DNA of 64,000 bases from assembly GCA_012845835.1 (NCBI GenBank), contig JABAKD010000010.1:17991204-18055203 (forward strand), written 5' to 3'. Shown here in pieces: positions 45,955 through 55,295 of the stretch. Below the pieces are notes generated by a model. That model searched no databases. It had not been told where the DNA came from and saw nothing but the letters and a program-made list of their open reading frames with translations. The position numbers and the translations under genes are program-made. Numbering within the stretch: position 1 is the stretch's first letter; each line of letters opens with the position of its first letter. This stretch comes from Undaria pinnatifida. Taxonomy: Eukaryota > Sar > Phaeophyceae > Laminariales > Alariaceae.

Positions 45955-46435
45955 AATACTCCACAGCCAAAGTGGTGTTATTCTGGCAGCCCCCATCCTA
46001 TTTTCCACCGTGGTCCCCTTCGTCGTTTGCCGTGGACGAGGTACCATATTCTTGCGCGGAGCAGTACATGATGGCCGAAAAGACGAAGTTTTTGCAAGAC
46101 CATCGAGCAGTGGGGCTCATTATGTCGTCGCCTCGTCCAAGCATACGCAAACGCATCGGTCGAGGCGTGCGCAACTTTGACTCCGCTGTTGGGGACAGGG
46201 AGAAGCAAAACGCCGTGTCGCCTGGCACCTACGCCAAATTCACGCAGAATCCAGCCATAAAAAAATCACCTCTTGAGCTCTGACAACAAGCTTCTGGCTG
46301 AATCCAGCCCTCTGAACCCAGTGTGGGGCATTGGCCTCCGGGAGGATGGTCCCAGGGCCAACAACCCATGCCAGGGGAGAGGAAAAACTTGCTCGGTGAG
46401 GCACTTTCTGCCGTTCGCGCAGCTATTTGCGACAA
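45955..46435 (+). pseudogene. E2 NADAR domain
   Basis: Blocks in order: VVLFWQPPSYFPPWSPSSF, CAEQYMMAEKTKFL (46,055-46,095), KFTQNPAIKK (46,235-46,265), ESSPLNPVWGIG (46,300-46,335) and, after a one-base shift, RKNLLGEALSAVRAAI (46,380-46,430). Order and spacing match E1 and the YbiA/NADAR family. The family Asp of SP.D is Asn here and the family Trp after the first half is not evident. Stop codons near 46,281 and frameshifts break the frame. Placement between gag and protease is the same as in E1. Confidence 0.82.
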
Positions 46436-46599
46436 TGAGACCGGGTCGGCGCACCCGGCCTCCCCTAGTCGGTTCCGCACCTGCACTGCGAGTGCAAGAA
46501 CCAAGAAATCTCGTCCGCGCCGCAACCGGACCGTTAACAGCGGCCAGCGCTCGCAAAGCTTCCCCTTCGGCGTTTCCGACCTATTTCTCGAGCGCGTTG

Positions 46600-47090
46600 G
46601 CCAATGAAAAGCCGTGAAGTTGTGGAGATAGCTTCTAGCGTCGGCCCTGACCTTGCGATGTCAGAACACTGCCCTTGTTTCGTCGAGGGTACTGTGACGC
46701 TGGACGACGTTGTGTTCACTATGAAAATCGCGTATATCAGTCGAGCAACGCTCGCTCGGAGAGGCACTGGACTCCTATAGATTTGGGGACCGGCAGCATT
46801 GCTTGGGTTCCCAAACACCTCCGAGGATACTGAGGGGAACAAAGTTCCGCATATCCTCCGGCCACAAGGCATAGAAGAGCATTGGCAAAGTGGGGACCCT
46901 CAATGCACGAGTCCAGCGGTAGCTTGAGTTCGTCACCGCGTTCGATTGCACACTCGAGTACCGCAAAGGCAGCGCCAAGGGCATCGCCGATTTTTCCGGC
47001 CCGTTTTCCAGAGCCCGCTACGGAGTACGACCGCAGTGGCTTGAAAAAATTCAACCTCGTGGGGTTGACAAGCCCCAACCCCGTTGGAGA
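46600..47090 (+). pseudogene. E2 protease remnant fused to RNase H tail (RT deleted)
   Basis: HCPCFVEGTVTLDDVVFTMK (46,665-46,725) aligns with the E1 segment before the protease loop (HGPYLTSGILTIGDASFTTE). By about 46,830 the sequence already reads ISSGHKALEEHWQSGD and then LEYRKGSAKGIADFF, which match E1 RNase H YSDHKALENIAKVGE and LKYRKGTANGNADFL. The protease loop, the whole RT and most of RNase H are therefore missing, with the junction near 46,760-46,800. Confidence 0.75.
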
Positions 47091-47722
47091 TAGCGGTATC
47101 TACCTCCTACGGACCCGCGGGCTGCGCGCTCCCCCCTCGCCGATCCCAGGAGTCGGTTCGGGTGGACTCGCGCCCCTCGCCAAAAGCACTGTCTTGGGTG
47201 GGCTCGTGCCCCACACGGAAAGCGCTGCTTTGGGTGGACTCGAACCCCTCGCCGAAAGCACTGTCTTGGGTGGGCTCGTGCCCCGCACTGAACATGCTGC
47301 CTTGGGTGGGCTCCCTCTCACCTCTACCGCGTTTCACGATTTTCGCAAACACGAGCCACGTATAAGGATTGACGGCCTTTCTGTTTCCCCGGGGAGATTC
47401 GTCGCTCGTGTTTCTGCCTCCGTCGCCACTACCGAAGGCTGTACCGGCCGCGGGTCGATTTCACCTGCCGCCGACACTGTTTTCGCTTCGGTCTTTGCCA
47501 TACCCATCGAGGGCGGCACGGGCTCCGCAGAAGCCCTGGCTGCAGCGACGCCCATCGCACAGCCGACTTATCTATCCCGGAGTTCTTTACAGGAGACGGC
47601 CCCCGCCGCGACCACCGGTTCGACTGTGTCCGTCTCCGCCATGCTTGGCACTCCAGCCCCTCCGTCGTCGACGACGCGCCGACGAACAGCGATAACAACG
47701 GGTAATGCACTCCCGCTGTAGA
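47091..47722 (+). pseudogene. E2 linker with 24-residue repeats
   Basis: SGIYLLRTRGL matches E1 VGIYLIRPCGS. It is followed by repeats of about 72 bp encoding LAPLAKSTVLGGLVPHTESA and variants (47,155-47,315), then Pro/Ser/Thr-rich sequence. Open to 47,721. Confidence 0.6.
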
Positions 47723-47724
47723 TT

Positions 47725-48283
47725 ATGGATTCGGGCCCGGCGGGGCCCCTCGGCCATCTTGCGGACGAAGTACAACCCCGTCGCGATTTCCACGGCCGCA
47801 GCCGACCCCGTCGCCGCCGCGACCCCTGCTCTTGTCGACTCGCCGGTCCGCACGGTGCCACTGCCGTCCGACCGCGACCTCGCAGAGCCTATATGGGAAC
47901 TCCTCTCTTACGGCTCACGCCTTCTCCTGGTGGCACGCCGACCGCATATACAAGGGCGGACGCCCTTCGCAACGCTGCTGAATTGCGTTTCGCTGATTCC
48001 GTCGCGCGTTATTCGCATTACGATTGGAAGCGAGAGCAGCACGCTGAGCCGACGTGCCACGCCATGATGCGTTACGTTTCTATCGGCCGGCAATCGGTCC
48101 TGCCGCCCGACTTTTTGGCGTGCTACCTCTTGCACAAGCGTCCCTCCCTCTCAGACATCCAGGAGCTGGCGGGTAAGGGTCGACTACATACAACCGACGA
48201 CGACATCGTCCTACTCGTCCGTAACCCGACACTACCGCCAACAAGCTCCGACAAACCGAACTCTGTGGGGCGAGCTGCTTGCT
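47725..48283 (+). pseudogene. E2 conserved pre-integrase domain
   Basis: YDWKREQHAEPTCHAMMRYV and LAGKGRLHTTDDDIVLLVRN match the E1 stretch at about 4,350-4,560. A frameshift near 48,280 separates it from the integrase frame. Role unknown. Confidence 0.6.
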
Positions 48284-50215
48284 TTGCTAAACAACGAGCC
48301 AGTTCGCATCTACGTTCCCCTGCTCATGCGCCCTTGGATCATGCAAGCTTGCCACTCGACGGCCTCCTGCCACCTTGGCACCACGCGCACGTTGCGCATG
48401 CTGGAGCGTTTTTATTGGTGGATTGGCATGAGTGTGTGTACCCGGTGGTGGCTTCGCCACTGCTTGAAGTGCCAAGCGCGAAAAACCCCACGGCTGACTG
48501 TCCGCTGGCCCATCATCACAATGCCTCTGCCGGAAGGTCCAGGTATCGCCGTCAGTGTTGACTACTTCGGCCCCCTTCCGGTCACACCGCGAGGCAACAC
48601 CTACATCCTGCTGTTCACCGATCGCTTCAGTCGTCGGGCCGACATGTTCCCCGTCACTGCCGCTGAGTTCACCGCGGAAGGTACAGCCAATATCTTGGTG
48701 AACCAATACATCCCCTTGTGGGGGTGCCCGCGCACCATACTCTCGGACAACGGACTGCAGTTCTGCTCCAAGCTTTCACAAGCTGTATATCAGCTGTTAG
48801 GTGTACACAAGCTTGCTACAAGCTCCTACCATCCCAACTGTAACGGGGGCGTTGAGCGGGTAAATCACACTATGGCACGAATGCTGGCTATGGTCGTCAA
48901 CGAGCGACAAGACGACTGGGACTCGCATCTGCCCCACGTCGAATTCGCTTACAACAACTCTGTCAGCGCGGCGACGGGTTTGGCGCCCAACGAGGTCCAC
49001 ATGGGCAGACTCCCACGGCTCCCCCTGACGATTTTCGACCGCAAAGGTGTCGTGGGACACCAGAGTCTCGCCCGTGACCACCTGGCCTATTGCGATTTGG
49101 CCACCGACCGGCAAAAGCGCGCGAACGACATTGTCCGCGCACACCACGCCCTCACCGTTTCCCGTGTTAACCGCAGAAACTCTGCCCTCGCTGACGCGCT
49201 GCGTCCAGCACCTAACTTCACCGTGGGTGGTTGGGCATGGGTATACAATTCTGCCTCTACCATCCGCCAGGGTGTGAAAGCGAATACCGACGCCAAGGTA
49301 CTCAAGGCCAAACTCGCGCTTAACTGGACGGGCCCATACAAGGTCCTGGCCGTCGGTCCCTGCTCCGCCGCCGAGACCCCGGACGGCTCGCCGCTCGGGA
49401 GCAACCTCCTTTATTTGGATCTCCCTTCCGACCTGCCTGGTTCGGACGCTCGTCGGCGTGTGGCTATTGAGCGCTGCAAACCCTGTGCCAACCCCCACGA
49501 CAGCGGGGACATGCCCAAATACCTACCGGCGGGGCTGACACAGTATGTGCTCAACAAGTTTTCCAAGAAGTCCCCGCCGTACCACGTCACTCAAGACGAC
49601 GTTTCAACTCCCCTCCAACGGCTGGAGGTGGAGCAGATCACTGGTCATCAGTCGGTACGGGGGCGAGGTGGCGTCATCGCGGTGCTATACAAGACGCATT
49701 GGGCGGGACTCTCCGAACCGTCCTGGGAGCGGGAAATGGACCTTCACCTCTCCCGCTCCCACATCTTGCGTTATTGGGCCGGAACCCCGGACCAGCACCG
49801 CCAAACCAACCGCCTTTACCGCCGAATGCGGATCGGGGCGGCACAGCGTGAGCTCTCCCGCAACAACGGGGAACGTTTCCTAGCGCCGGGCTACGCCTGT
49901 GTTTCCCGCACCGATTGGCTCCGTCGCTACCACGACACCGTACTTCCTAAGGGAGCCCACTTTTGGTACAAGGGAGACGATGGTTTATGGTGGCTAGGAA
50001 AAATCAGCGCGAGCACTACCGAGGACAAGGTATACCTGGTCCGCTTTCTGGACGACCCGGGACCGATTAAACTCCCTCTTCCCCCGGCGCGCTACACGAC
50101 TTCAACGGGAGCCGTACGAGGCTCTTGGTGCTTGCAAGTTCACATCGCCAGTGCGTTTCCTCGGGGAATCCAACGTAACGTAGACGAATCTCGAGGCGCG
50201 GCCGTGGCCAGTTGA
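48284..50215 (+). CDS. E2 integrase-chromodomain-Tudor-like protein, 643 codons open
   Basis: The frame is intact. The zinc-binding region (HSTASCHLGTTRTL..CLKCQ) covers residues 25-65. The catalytic core has D in VSVDYFGPL (~residue 95), D in LSDNGLQF (~154) and E in GGVERVNHTM (~190), spaced D35E. A chromodomain-like block VEQITGHQSVRGRGG..KTHW lies near residue 450. The C-terminus (GAHFWYKGDDGLWWLGKI, then VYLVRFLDDPGPIKLPLPP, ~565-610) looks like a small Tudor/agenet/SH3-like barrel. Integrases insert element DNA; chromodomains steer insertion to marked chromatin. The first Met is probably not a true start, as the polyprotein should run in from upstream. Confidence 0.9.
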   Translation: MLNNEPVRIYVPLLMRPWIMQACHSTASCHLGTTRTLRMLERFYWWIGMSVCTRWWLRHCLKCQARKTPRLTVRWPIITMPLPEGPGIAVSVDYFGPLPVTPRGNTYILLFTDRFSRRADMFPVTAAEFTAEGTANILVNQYIPLWGCPRTILSDNGLQFCSKLSQAVYQLLGVHKLATSSYHPNCNGGVERVNHTMARMLAMVVNERQDDWDSHLPHVEFAYNNSVSAATGLAPNEVHMGRLPRLPLTIFDRKGVVGHQSLARDHLAYCDLATDRQKRANDIVRAHHALTVSRVNRRNSALADALRPAPNFTVGGWAWVYNSASTIRQGVKANTDAKVLKAKLALNWTGPYKVLAVGPCSAAETPDGSPLGSNLLYLDLPSDLPGSDARRRVAIERCKPCANPHDSGDMPKYLPAGLTQYVLNKFSKKSPPYHVTQDDVSTPLQRLEVEQITGHQSVRGRGGVIAVLYKTHWAGLSEPSWEREMDLHLSRSHILRYWAGTPDQHRQTNRLYRRMRIGAAQRELSRNNGERFLAPGYACVSRTDWLRRYHDTVLPKGAHFWYKGDDGLWWLGKISASTTEDKVYLVRFLDDPGPIKLPLPPARYTTSTGAVRGSWCLQVHIASAFPRGIQRNVDESRGAAVAS

Positions 50216-51026
50216 CTTCCAAGCCACCACCGTTTCTCGATAGTTCTTCATTTTTTGAGGTATGAGTTTTGCGTCTTTGTCTTTGGGTCGTTCGTAGTGT
50301 TCTGAGGGTCTTCATCGAGTTTTGGGGCGGTTCTTTCCATTTTTTTTCTTTTCTGTCCTGCCGAACCCCCTACTCAGTGCCGGGTCAGGGTTCGGGTAAA
50401 ACGCCGCTATCTGAGGCGCAGGGCTGTCGTCTTTTTGTCATAGTTCAAATTCGCCCTGCCGACGCCCTCCTCAGCCCAGAGCCGGGGGGCGACCAGTGTA
50501 CGGGTCTGTGTGTCTTCGTTTATGTTTTGTGTGTTGTATTTGTTCTGCTTTGTTTTTTTTTGTCGTCTAAATACTTCCTCCCCTAGCGGGGCAGTATGTG
50601 TTGACAACTTCCATCCCGGGTATTCGTCGTTTCCTCGTCTAACCCCCCGCCTTGCCGATGGCCCGCGGGAGGTTTTTCGCATGACTTCTCCCTTGTGTTA
50701 GCGCCTGTGTTCCCCTCCATATCGACGAGGGCTCGCCTCGCCATAGTACTTTTTCTGTGGTTGGTTTACCGCAGAGCCTTTTCTGCCCCCCCCGCCACCC
50801 CGGCGGCATACGGCAGGTTTTTGATGGGTGACTATTGCCTTGCTGTAGGGTCTGCATTTCTTTCTACTGCTTTTCTTCGCGTGTTCCTGGCTCCATAGCC
50901 AGACGGTTAGAGGTGTGGGAGTGGGGTTTGAGGAGCCGCATCTTCGACTCATGGTCTAGTTCGTTGAACCGGAGTTTCCCCGAATCTCCCATATTTCTGC
51001 ATATGCGACTCATCAGGGTGGGCTAG
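50216..51026 (+). other. E2 3' non-coding region with PPT
   Basis: No gene. Contains two GC-rich CCGAACCCCCTAC / CCGACGCCCTCCTC-like repeats (50,360-50,500). The motif AGCCGCATCTTCGACTC lies at 50,934-50,950. A short purine run AGGGTGGG at 51,015-51,022, just before the LTR, is the best PPT candidate. Confidence 0.5.
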
Positions 51027-51296
51027 TGTTAAGATACGGCCTCGAAAGGCCTGTAGGTATCCGAATTTGAGATCATTTGGATGGGTTTCGTATGATTAGG
51101 TTGGCGGTTTATATTCGGGGAAGTTAGGAATTAGATCGGAGGCACGCGCCTCCGATCTCTGAAGCTATCCCGGGCTCTGGTGGAAACGAATAAAGCTACA
51201 TCTCTACGAAGGAACGAAAGTGAGTACTCTCCGAGGACCTACCCAATTGGCAGACCTGCAGGGGGCACTCTGTGTCCTCACCTATTAATTTTAACA
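51027..51296 (+). repeat. 3' LTR of E2
   Basis: 270 bp, no visible difference from 38,349-38,618; followed by the GTAT duplication at 51,297. Confidence 0.95.
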
Positions 51297-51370
51297 GTAT
51301 TGACCTGAAATAAGTCGAACTCACGGCTGACGTCCTTGAAATATTTTTTATAAAACATATTATACCTGGT
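51297..51370 (-). repeat. MITE-like family B, copy 3, right half
   Basis: GACCTGAAATAAGTCGAAC and TCACGGCTGACGTCCTTGAA continue the copy broken at 38,348. Confidence 0.75.
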
Positions 51371-51632
51371 ACGTGGTATAATATTAATAATATGCCATGC
51401 GGTATAATAGTCGGTTTTCCAGGCGCCAGTAGTTTGACTCCCGATATCATTTTTTATATGTTTCTGGTGGAAGCATGAATTTGCGTCAGCTGTGATTTAT
51501 GCATGCATGCGTGTACCACCGTTAGTTTGTTTGTGTTTTTTCCCTGGGGTCTTCTCCAACTAACTCCGGAGTGACTGGAGCCTGTCCTTTGACCACGGCC
51601 TTGATTATAAGAGCTAATGAATGGGAGGACAG

Positions 51633-51670
51633 CAACAACAACAACAACAACAACAACAATAACAACGACC

Positions 51671-51730
<60 letters not shown>

Positions 51731-51731
51731 T
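51633..51731. repeat. (AAC)n microsatellite
   Basis: About 32 AAC units with AAT and GACC interruptions, inside the long-TIR element. Confidence 0.95.
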
Positions 51732-52299
51732 ACCTCGTACATGATGGATAGAACAAAAGACAGAAACAACTTCGTAATTCGTACCAGAGAAGGTTAATCT
51801 GACCTTATGTAAGAGGTGACGTACGGCTGAATGCAGCCCCAAGCGAACAAGCTTCCCAGCGACAGATGCAGCAAGATCCCACCAATGACCACATTGTTCG
51901 CCTCTCTTCGTGGTGCCATGGTGCAGAGGGAGTTTGTGTCAAGTTGCAAGTGTAGCAACTCTGCAAGTTGCAATCAGAACACGAAATAATAAACTTCGTA
52001 TAGTCTATTTATGCACCTGGTAGGCCTTTACGACAAGGGGACGTTGATATATTTTTCCCTTGTGAGGAACAACAACTAACCAGTAACTATGGCCATTTTA
52101 CCTACATGCACGGGCTGCTTGGCAATAATAGGCGCTGCTCCTCCCTAGCTGCGGTGTGAGTGGATACCGAGTACCACTGCTGTATGTATCTGGTATGGGG
52201 TTCAGGGATATCAGGATACCCGAGATAGACGTGATCGAAACATCAGTCGTAGCAGCCATTACGAGACGATTAGCAAAACGTACATATATATTATGCTTC

Positions 52300-52371
52300 T
52301 TCCATACCAATACACCAGTACGGACCTGAAATAAATTTATTTCAGGTCCGTACTTGTGTATTGGTATGGAA
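52300..52371. repeat. 72-bp near-perfect palindrome
   Basis: The two 36-base arms meet at AAA/TTT (52,335/52,336) with no loop. Only one position fails to pair. A short further pairing past a one-base bulge is possible. Confidence 0.95.
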
Positions 52372-52737
52372 TGAAGTATCATTGTTGTTGTTAATCTCAC
52401 ATTAACTCGCATAATCAAGTCCGTGGTCACAGGACAGGCTCCAGTCACTCTGGAGCTGAGGAATACCCCAGGGAAAAACACAAACAACCCAAGGTGGTAC
52501 ACACATATATCACAGCTGACGCAATTCATGCCTCCACCAGAAACTTATAAAAAAATTGAAATCGGGAGTCAGTCTACGATGTGCCAGGTCCATACCGGTG
52601 CATACGTCTCATTACTCACGCCTGGAGAAACCGACTATCTATACAGATTGCCACCCAAGAAATACTACCACGTGTATATTACACGTAGTATCTATCACTA
52701 CGCATGCGCACGGCGGACGTAAGTCAGTTGGAGAACA

Positions 52738-52925
52738 GAAACAAAGAAAAGAGAAGAAAAATAAAAAAGAAAGGAAATAAAAGAGAAGAAAGCGAAACAA
52801 ACGAAATAGAAACTAAAAGAAAAAAAAGAAAAAGACAAGAAAGGCAAGAAAAAAACAAGACGAGAAGAGGAAGCAAGGAAAGGAAAAAAGAATTAAAAAA
52901 AAAAAAATAAGAGAAAGAAAAATGT
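52738..52925. repeat. A/G-rich purine tract, about 190 bp
   Basis: The plus strand is almost all A and G, with isolated T and C. Lys/Glu/Arg-rich frames here are compositional. Confidence 0.8.
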
Positions 52926-53109
52926 CATACGAACTAGCAGACCCTAGGAATTGACTAAAGACGGCATTGGGCTCATAGAGGGTATCAAGTGCATCATCAA
53001 AATTTAATGGCACTGGGGAGAGAACGCAACATGGCGAGGAAGTCAGGGCGGTCTTACGCTATCTTGTCGCGGCCATTAGGAGGCCCACAACTTTCAAGAT
53101 GATGATGGC

Positions 53110-54000
53110 CAAACTCAGACTTCAGTCTCTAGGGCATGACGCCCCCCCTCCCCCCCTTTCCCCCTCTCCCCTCCCCCCCTCCCCTCCTTTCCCCCCCCCC
53201 CGCCCCCCTTCCCCCTCCCTTCGGCCGCGTAGAGGTGCCAACGGTGGATGGTGCTGCCGCAGCCTTTGCGCGTCGCTCTGCAGCTTTGCGTTTCTCCGTT
53301 TCATGCCAATTCCGCATGAACAACTCGGCTCCCTCCTCTACTCGTCGAAACCATCTGCCAGCGTTCTGAGCAGCCTTTCGACATCCTTCGAATTTCATTC
53401 CAAAGACCGACATATCCTCCTTCAAATGATCCATCCAGTCTTTCTCTTGCCCCCCTGAGTAGCCCTTACCCCCAACAAACTCCCCAAACATCACCCTCTG
53501 TGACAGACGCTCCTCTCCCATACGTGCTACGAATCCCGCAAACATTATCCTCCGTCTGCGCACTATCGCCTCCATGCTCTCGGAAGCTGTCTTGGCAAGC
53601 GCGTCGGCGTACGATAGGGTGTGGTCGTCGCGCTTCCGTTTTCGCCATCCAAGACATCGGAGGAGCATGGAGTGGTGAACCCGTCGTAGCCTGCCATAGT
53701 CAGGCTTCTTCGGGCTCCACGTTATGCAACCGTAAATCAGTGTCTCGACCACCTCAGCTTTCAGCAACCGCACCTTTAACCGTAAGCGCAAACCCGGGCG
53801 ATCTTAGATTTTCATCTTGAACCGCTGGAAGCACGCCCAGGCCCTCTGAAGACGCCGCGTTATTTCAATGCTAACGTCTCTGTCTGCGGTGATAGCCTCG
53901 CCCAAGTACACAAACTCGATTGTTTGTATACCTGGTCGACTGCATTGATTGTGAAGGACACTTTCCCCCCGCCTTTGGTTTCCAGGTATCATTCGAGTAG
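53110..54000 (-). pseudogene. LINE-type retrotransposon C-terminal fragment
   Basis: On the minus strand: FVYLGEAITADRDVSIEITR (about 53,870-53,910), RLQRAWACFQRFKMKI, LKVRLLKAEVVETLIYGCIT (53,700-53,770), LRCLGWRKRKRDDHTLSYAD (53,600-53,670), RRRRIMFAGFVARMGEERLS (53,500-53,560), QEKDWMDHL and AGRWFRRVEEGAELFMRNWH. This is the region after the RT palm in many LINE ORF2 proteins (YGCETW- and RRRRLRWLGH-like motifs). A stop or frameshift lies near 53,800 and another shift near 53,925. It is truncated at its 5' side. A pyrimidine run (plus strand 53,139-53,222) encodes the Gly/Arg-rich tail. Confidence 0.75.
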
Positions 54001-54013
54001 TATGTTGTTGTCT

Positions 54014-54400
54014 CACATTAACTCTTGTCAAGCATCTAGTGTCTGTCGTCACACAAAGGTGCTGGAGCCCTAGAAAGATCCGAAAAACCAAATGAAATCA
54101 AAATTCGTCCGGGAAATACTACGCTTTCCCGCCTAAAAACGCGATACGACGAAGAAGGCGCGCAAGTGAAATGATCCTATGTGCAAACGGAACTCACACG
54201 GCCGCGGGTATCCACTCAACTACGGCATAGAGTTCCACCGTTCCAACAACTAACGAACTAGCGCCTACAAACTACGTACAGCGATTGGGCTGCCTGCACC
54301 GTACGAACCGCACGGTAATCGTGAGCACAGACGAACGCGCCTGTTGTCTCGAGTGCTGTCAGAGTGACGACCCGCGGGCATGCAGTGAAAAAAGAGCAAT
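54014..54400 (-). repeat. ~390-bp repeat, inverted partner of 36,491-36,880
   Basis: See 36,491. The reverse complement extends from CACATTAACTCTTGTCAA to AAAAGAGCAATGG. It abuts the truncated 5' side of the LINE fragment. Confidence 0.85.
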
Positions 54401-55291
54401 GGAACCAAAAACCACCATACAAATATCAATGATCGCCCCGTCTTCCCGGGTTATCTGACAGGTTGCAGCGCAGCTATGACGCCCGTGCCTGAAAATTGAA
54501 AATTGCGGGGGGTCGTTCCCCATGAAGGATATAAACATAATTACCATAGTCTAAGTCGCGGTCGGTCGTTAAACTTTCGTTTTTTGGACTTTTGGACTGT
54601 ACAGACTTTCAAAGCTGCAACTGCTGCTAGACTCTTCGAGCAGCTGCCGCAGCTGCTGGGCCATTCGAGCAGCTGACGCAGCTGCTGGGCCATTCGAATG
54701 GCTGTCCAAGAACTTCAAAACGTCAGCCATGTTTTGTGATTTCAATGCTGGTGGTGGTGATTAAGGCTGCAAATTTTGCATCAGCTGCTGCTGCTGCCGT
54801 TCGTTTTTTCCCCCCTATCCGCTGCAGCTCACGACGTCAGCAGATTCCGTGTGGTACTTGGTGCTGTTTTTTTACCGCTATACCACAGCGCTGTCGCCAA
54901 AGCTTCCAGCGCCACCGCCAGTACCCCCGCGCCGCCGCGGCAGCCGCTGATGCTGCTGCTGCTGCTGCTGCTACTGCTGTTGGCGTCTATACTGCGTAAG
55001 TTTGTAAAGGTAAAAAGTCGGCTGTCTGTGGTCATGACCTCGCCTAGCCTACCTTCCTTGCTATATACTCGCTCCATGGCGGAGTGCCTATGCGTGGGGA
55101 GCATGGGATGGAGGGAGCTGGCCGTGATAATGACACTATTAATAGTGCTATCCGTGACTGGGCACCTTAGGGGAACGCGCTCAAGTGCTGGCTGCGGAGG
55201 TCGCCGTTGCTGCAGCAACGTGTTGCGCGCATTCGCATCGTTTATTTCGGATTGCTCAACATAGCTGCAGCTTCAAGTATTTATATACACC
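54401..55291. other. No certain gene; CTG-rich tract
   Basis: Short direct repeats (CGAGCAGCTG.CGCAGCTGCTGGG, 54,636-54,690) and a (CTG)n run at 54,950-54,980. A 162-codon plus frame (54,776-55,264) and a 129-codon minus frame overlap here; neither resembles a known protein. Confidence 0.3.
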
Positions 55292-55295
55292 AAGA

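Larger units (their letters stand above)
38349..51296 (+). mobile_element. E2: complete young LTR retrotransposon, NADAR lineage, RT deleted
   Basis: 270-bp LTRs at 38,349-38,618 and 51,027-51,296 begin TGTTAA and end TTAACA; I see no difference between them. They are flanked by GTAT on both sides (38,345-38,348 and 51,297-51,300). Inside, on the plus strand: PBS, 3-kb leader with an 84-bp array, gag with CCHC knuckle, 230-bp array, NADAR, protease fragment, a deletion removing RT, RNase H tail, linker, then an intact integrase-chromodomain-Tudor frame. Gag, NADAR and protease carry frameshifts. Total 12.95 kb. It is non-autonomous now; apparently identical LTRs mean recent movement with borrowed RT. 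Confidence 0.93.
51401..52644. mobile_element. Long-terminal-inverted-repeat element, about 1.24 kb
   Basis: 51,401-51,615 is the inverted repeat of 52,400-52,644 with a few indels. Paired blocks: ATAGTCGGTTTTCCAGGCG with its complement at 52,621, GACTCCCGAT, TTTCTGGTGGAAGCATGAAT, GCGTCAGCTGTGAT and CAGTCACTCTGGAG-type sequence. Inside lie an (AAC)n tract and a near-perfect palindrome. No transposase is encoded. Confidence 0.7.

Noticed and set aside
46534-47078. Minus-strand open frames with hydrophobic segments
   Set aside because: Antisense shadows of the E2 protease-RNase H junction, which is readable on the plus strand.
52704-52910. Lys/Glu/Arg-rich 68-codon frame
   Set aside because: Product of the purine-rich tract.
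54776-55264. 162-codon plus frame with a poly-Leu segment
   Set aside because: The poly-Leu run is a CTG microsatellite and the opposite strand is equally open; kept only as an unassigned region.
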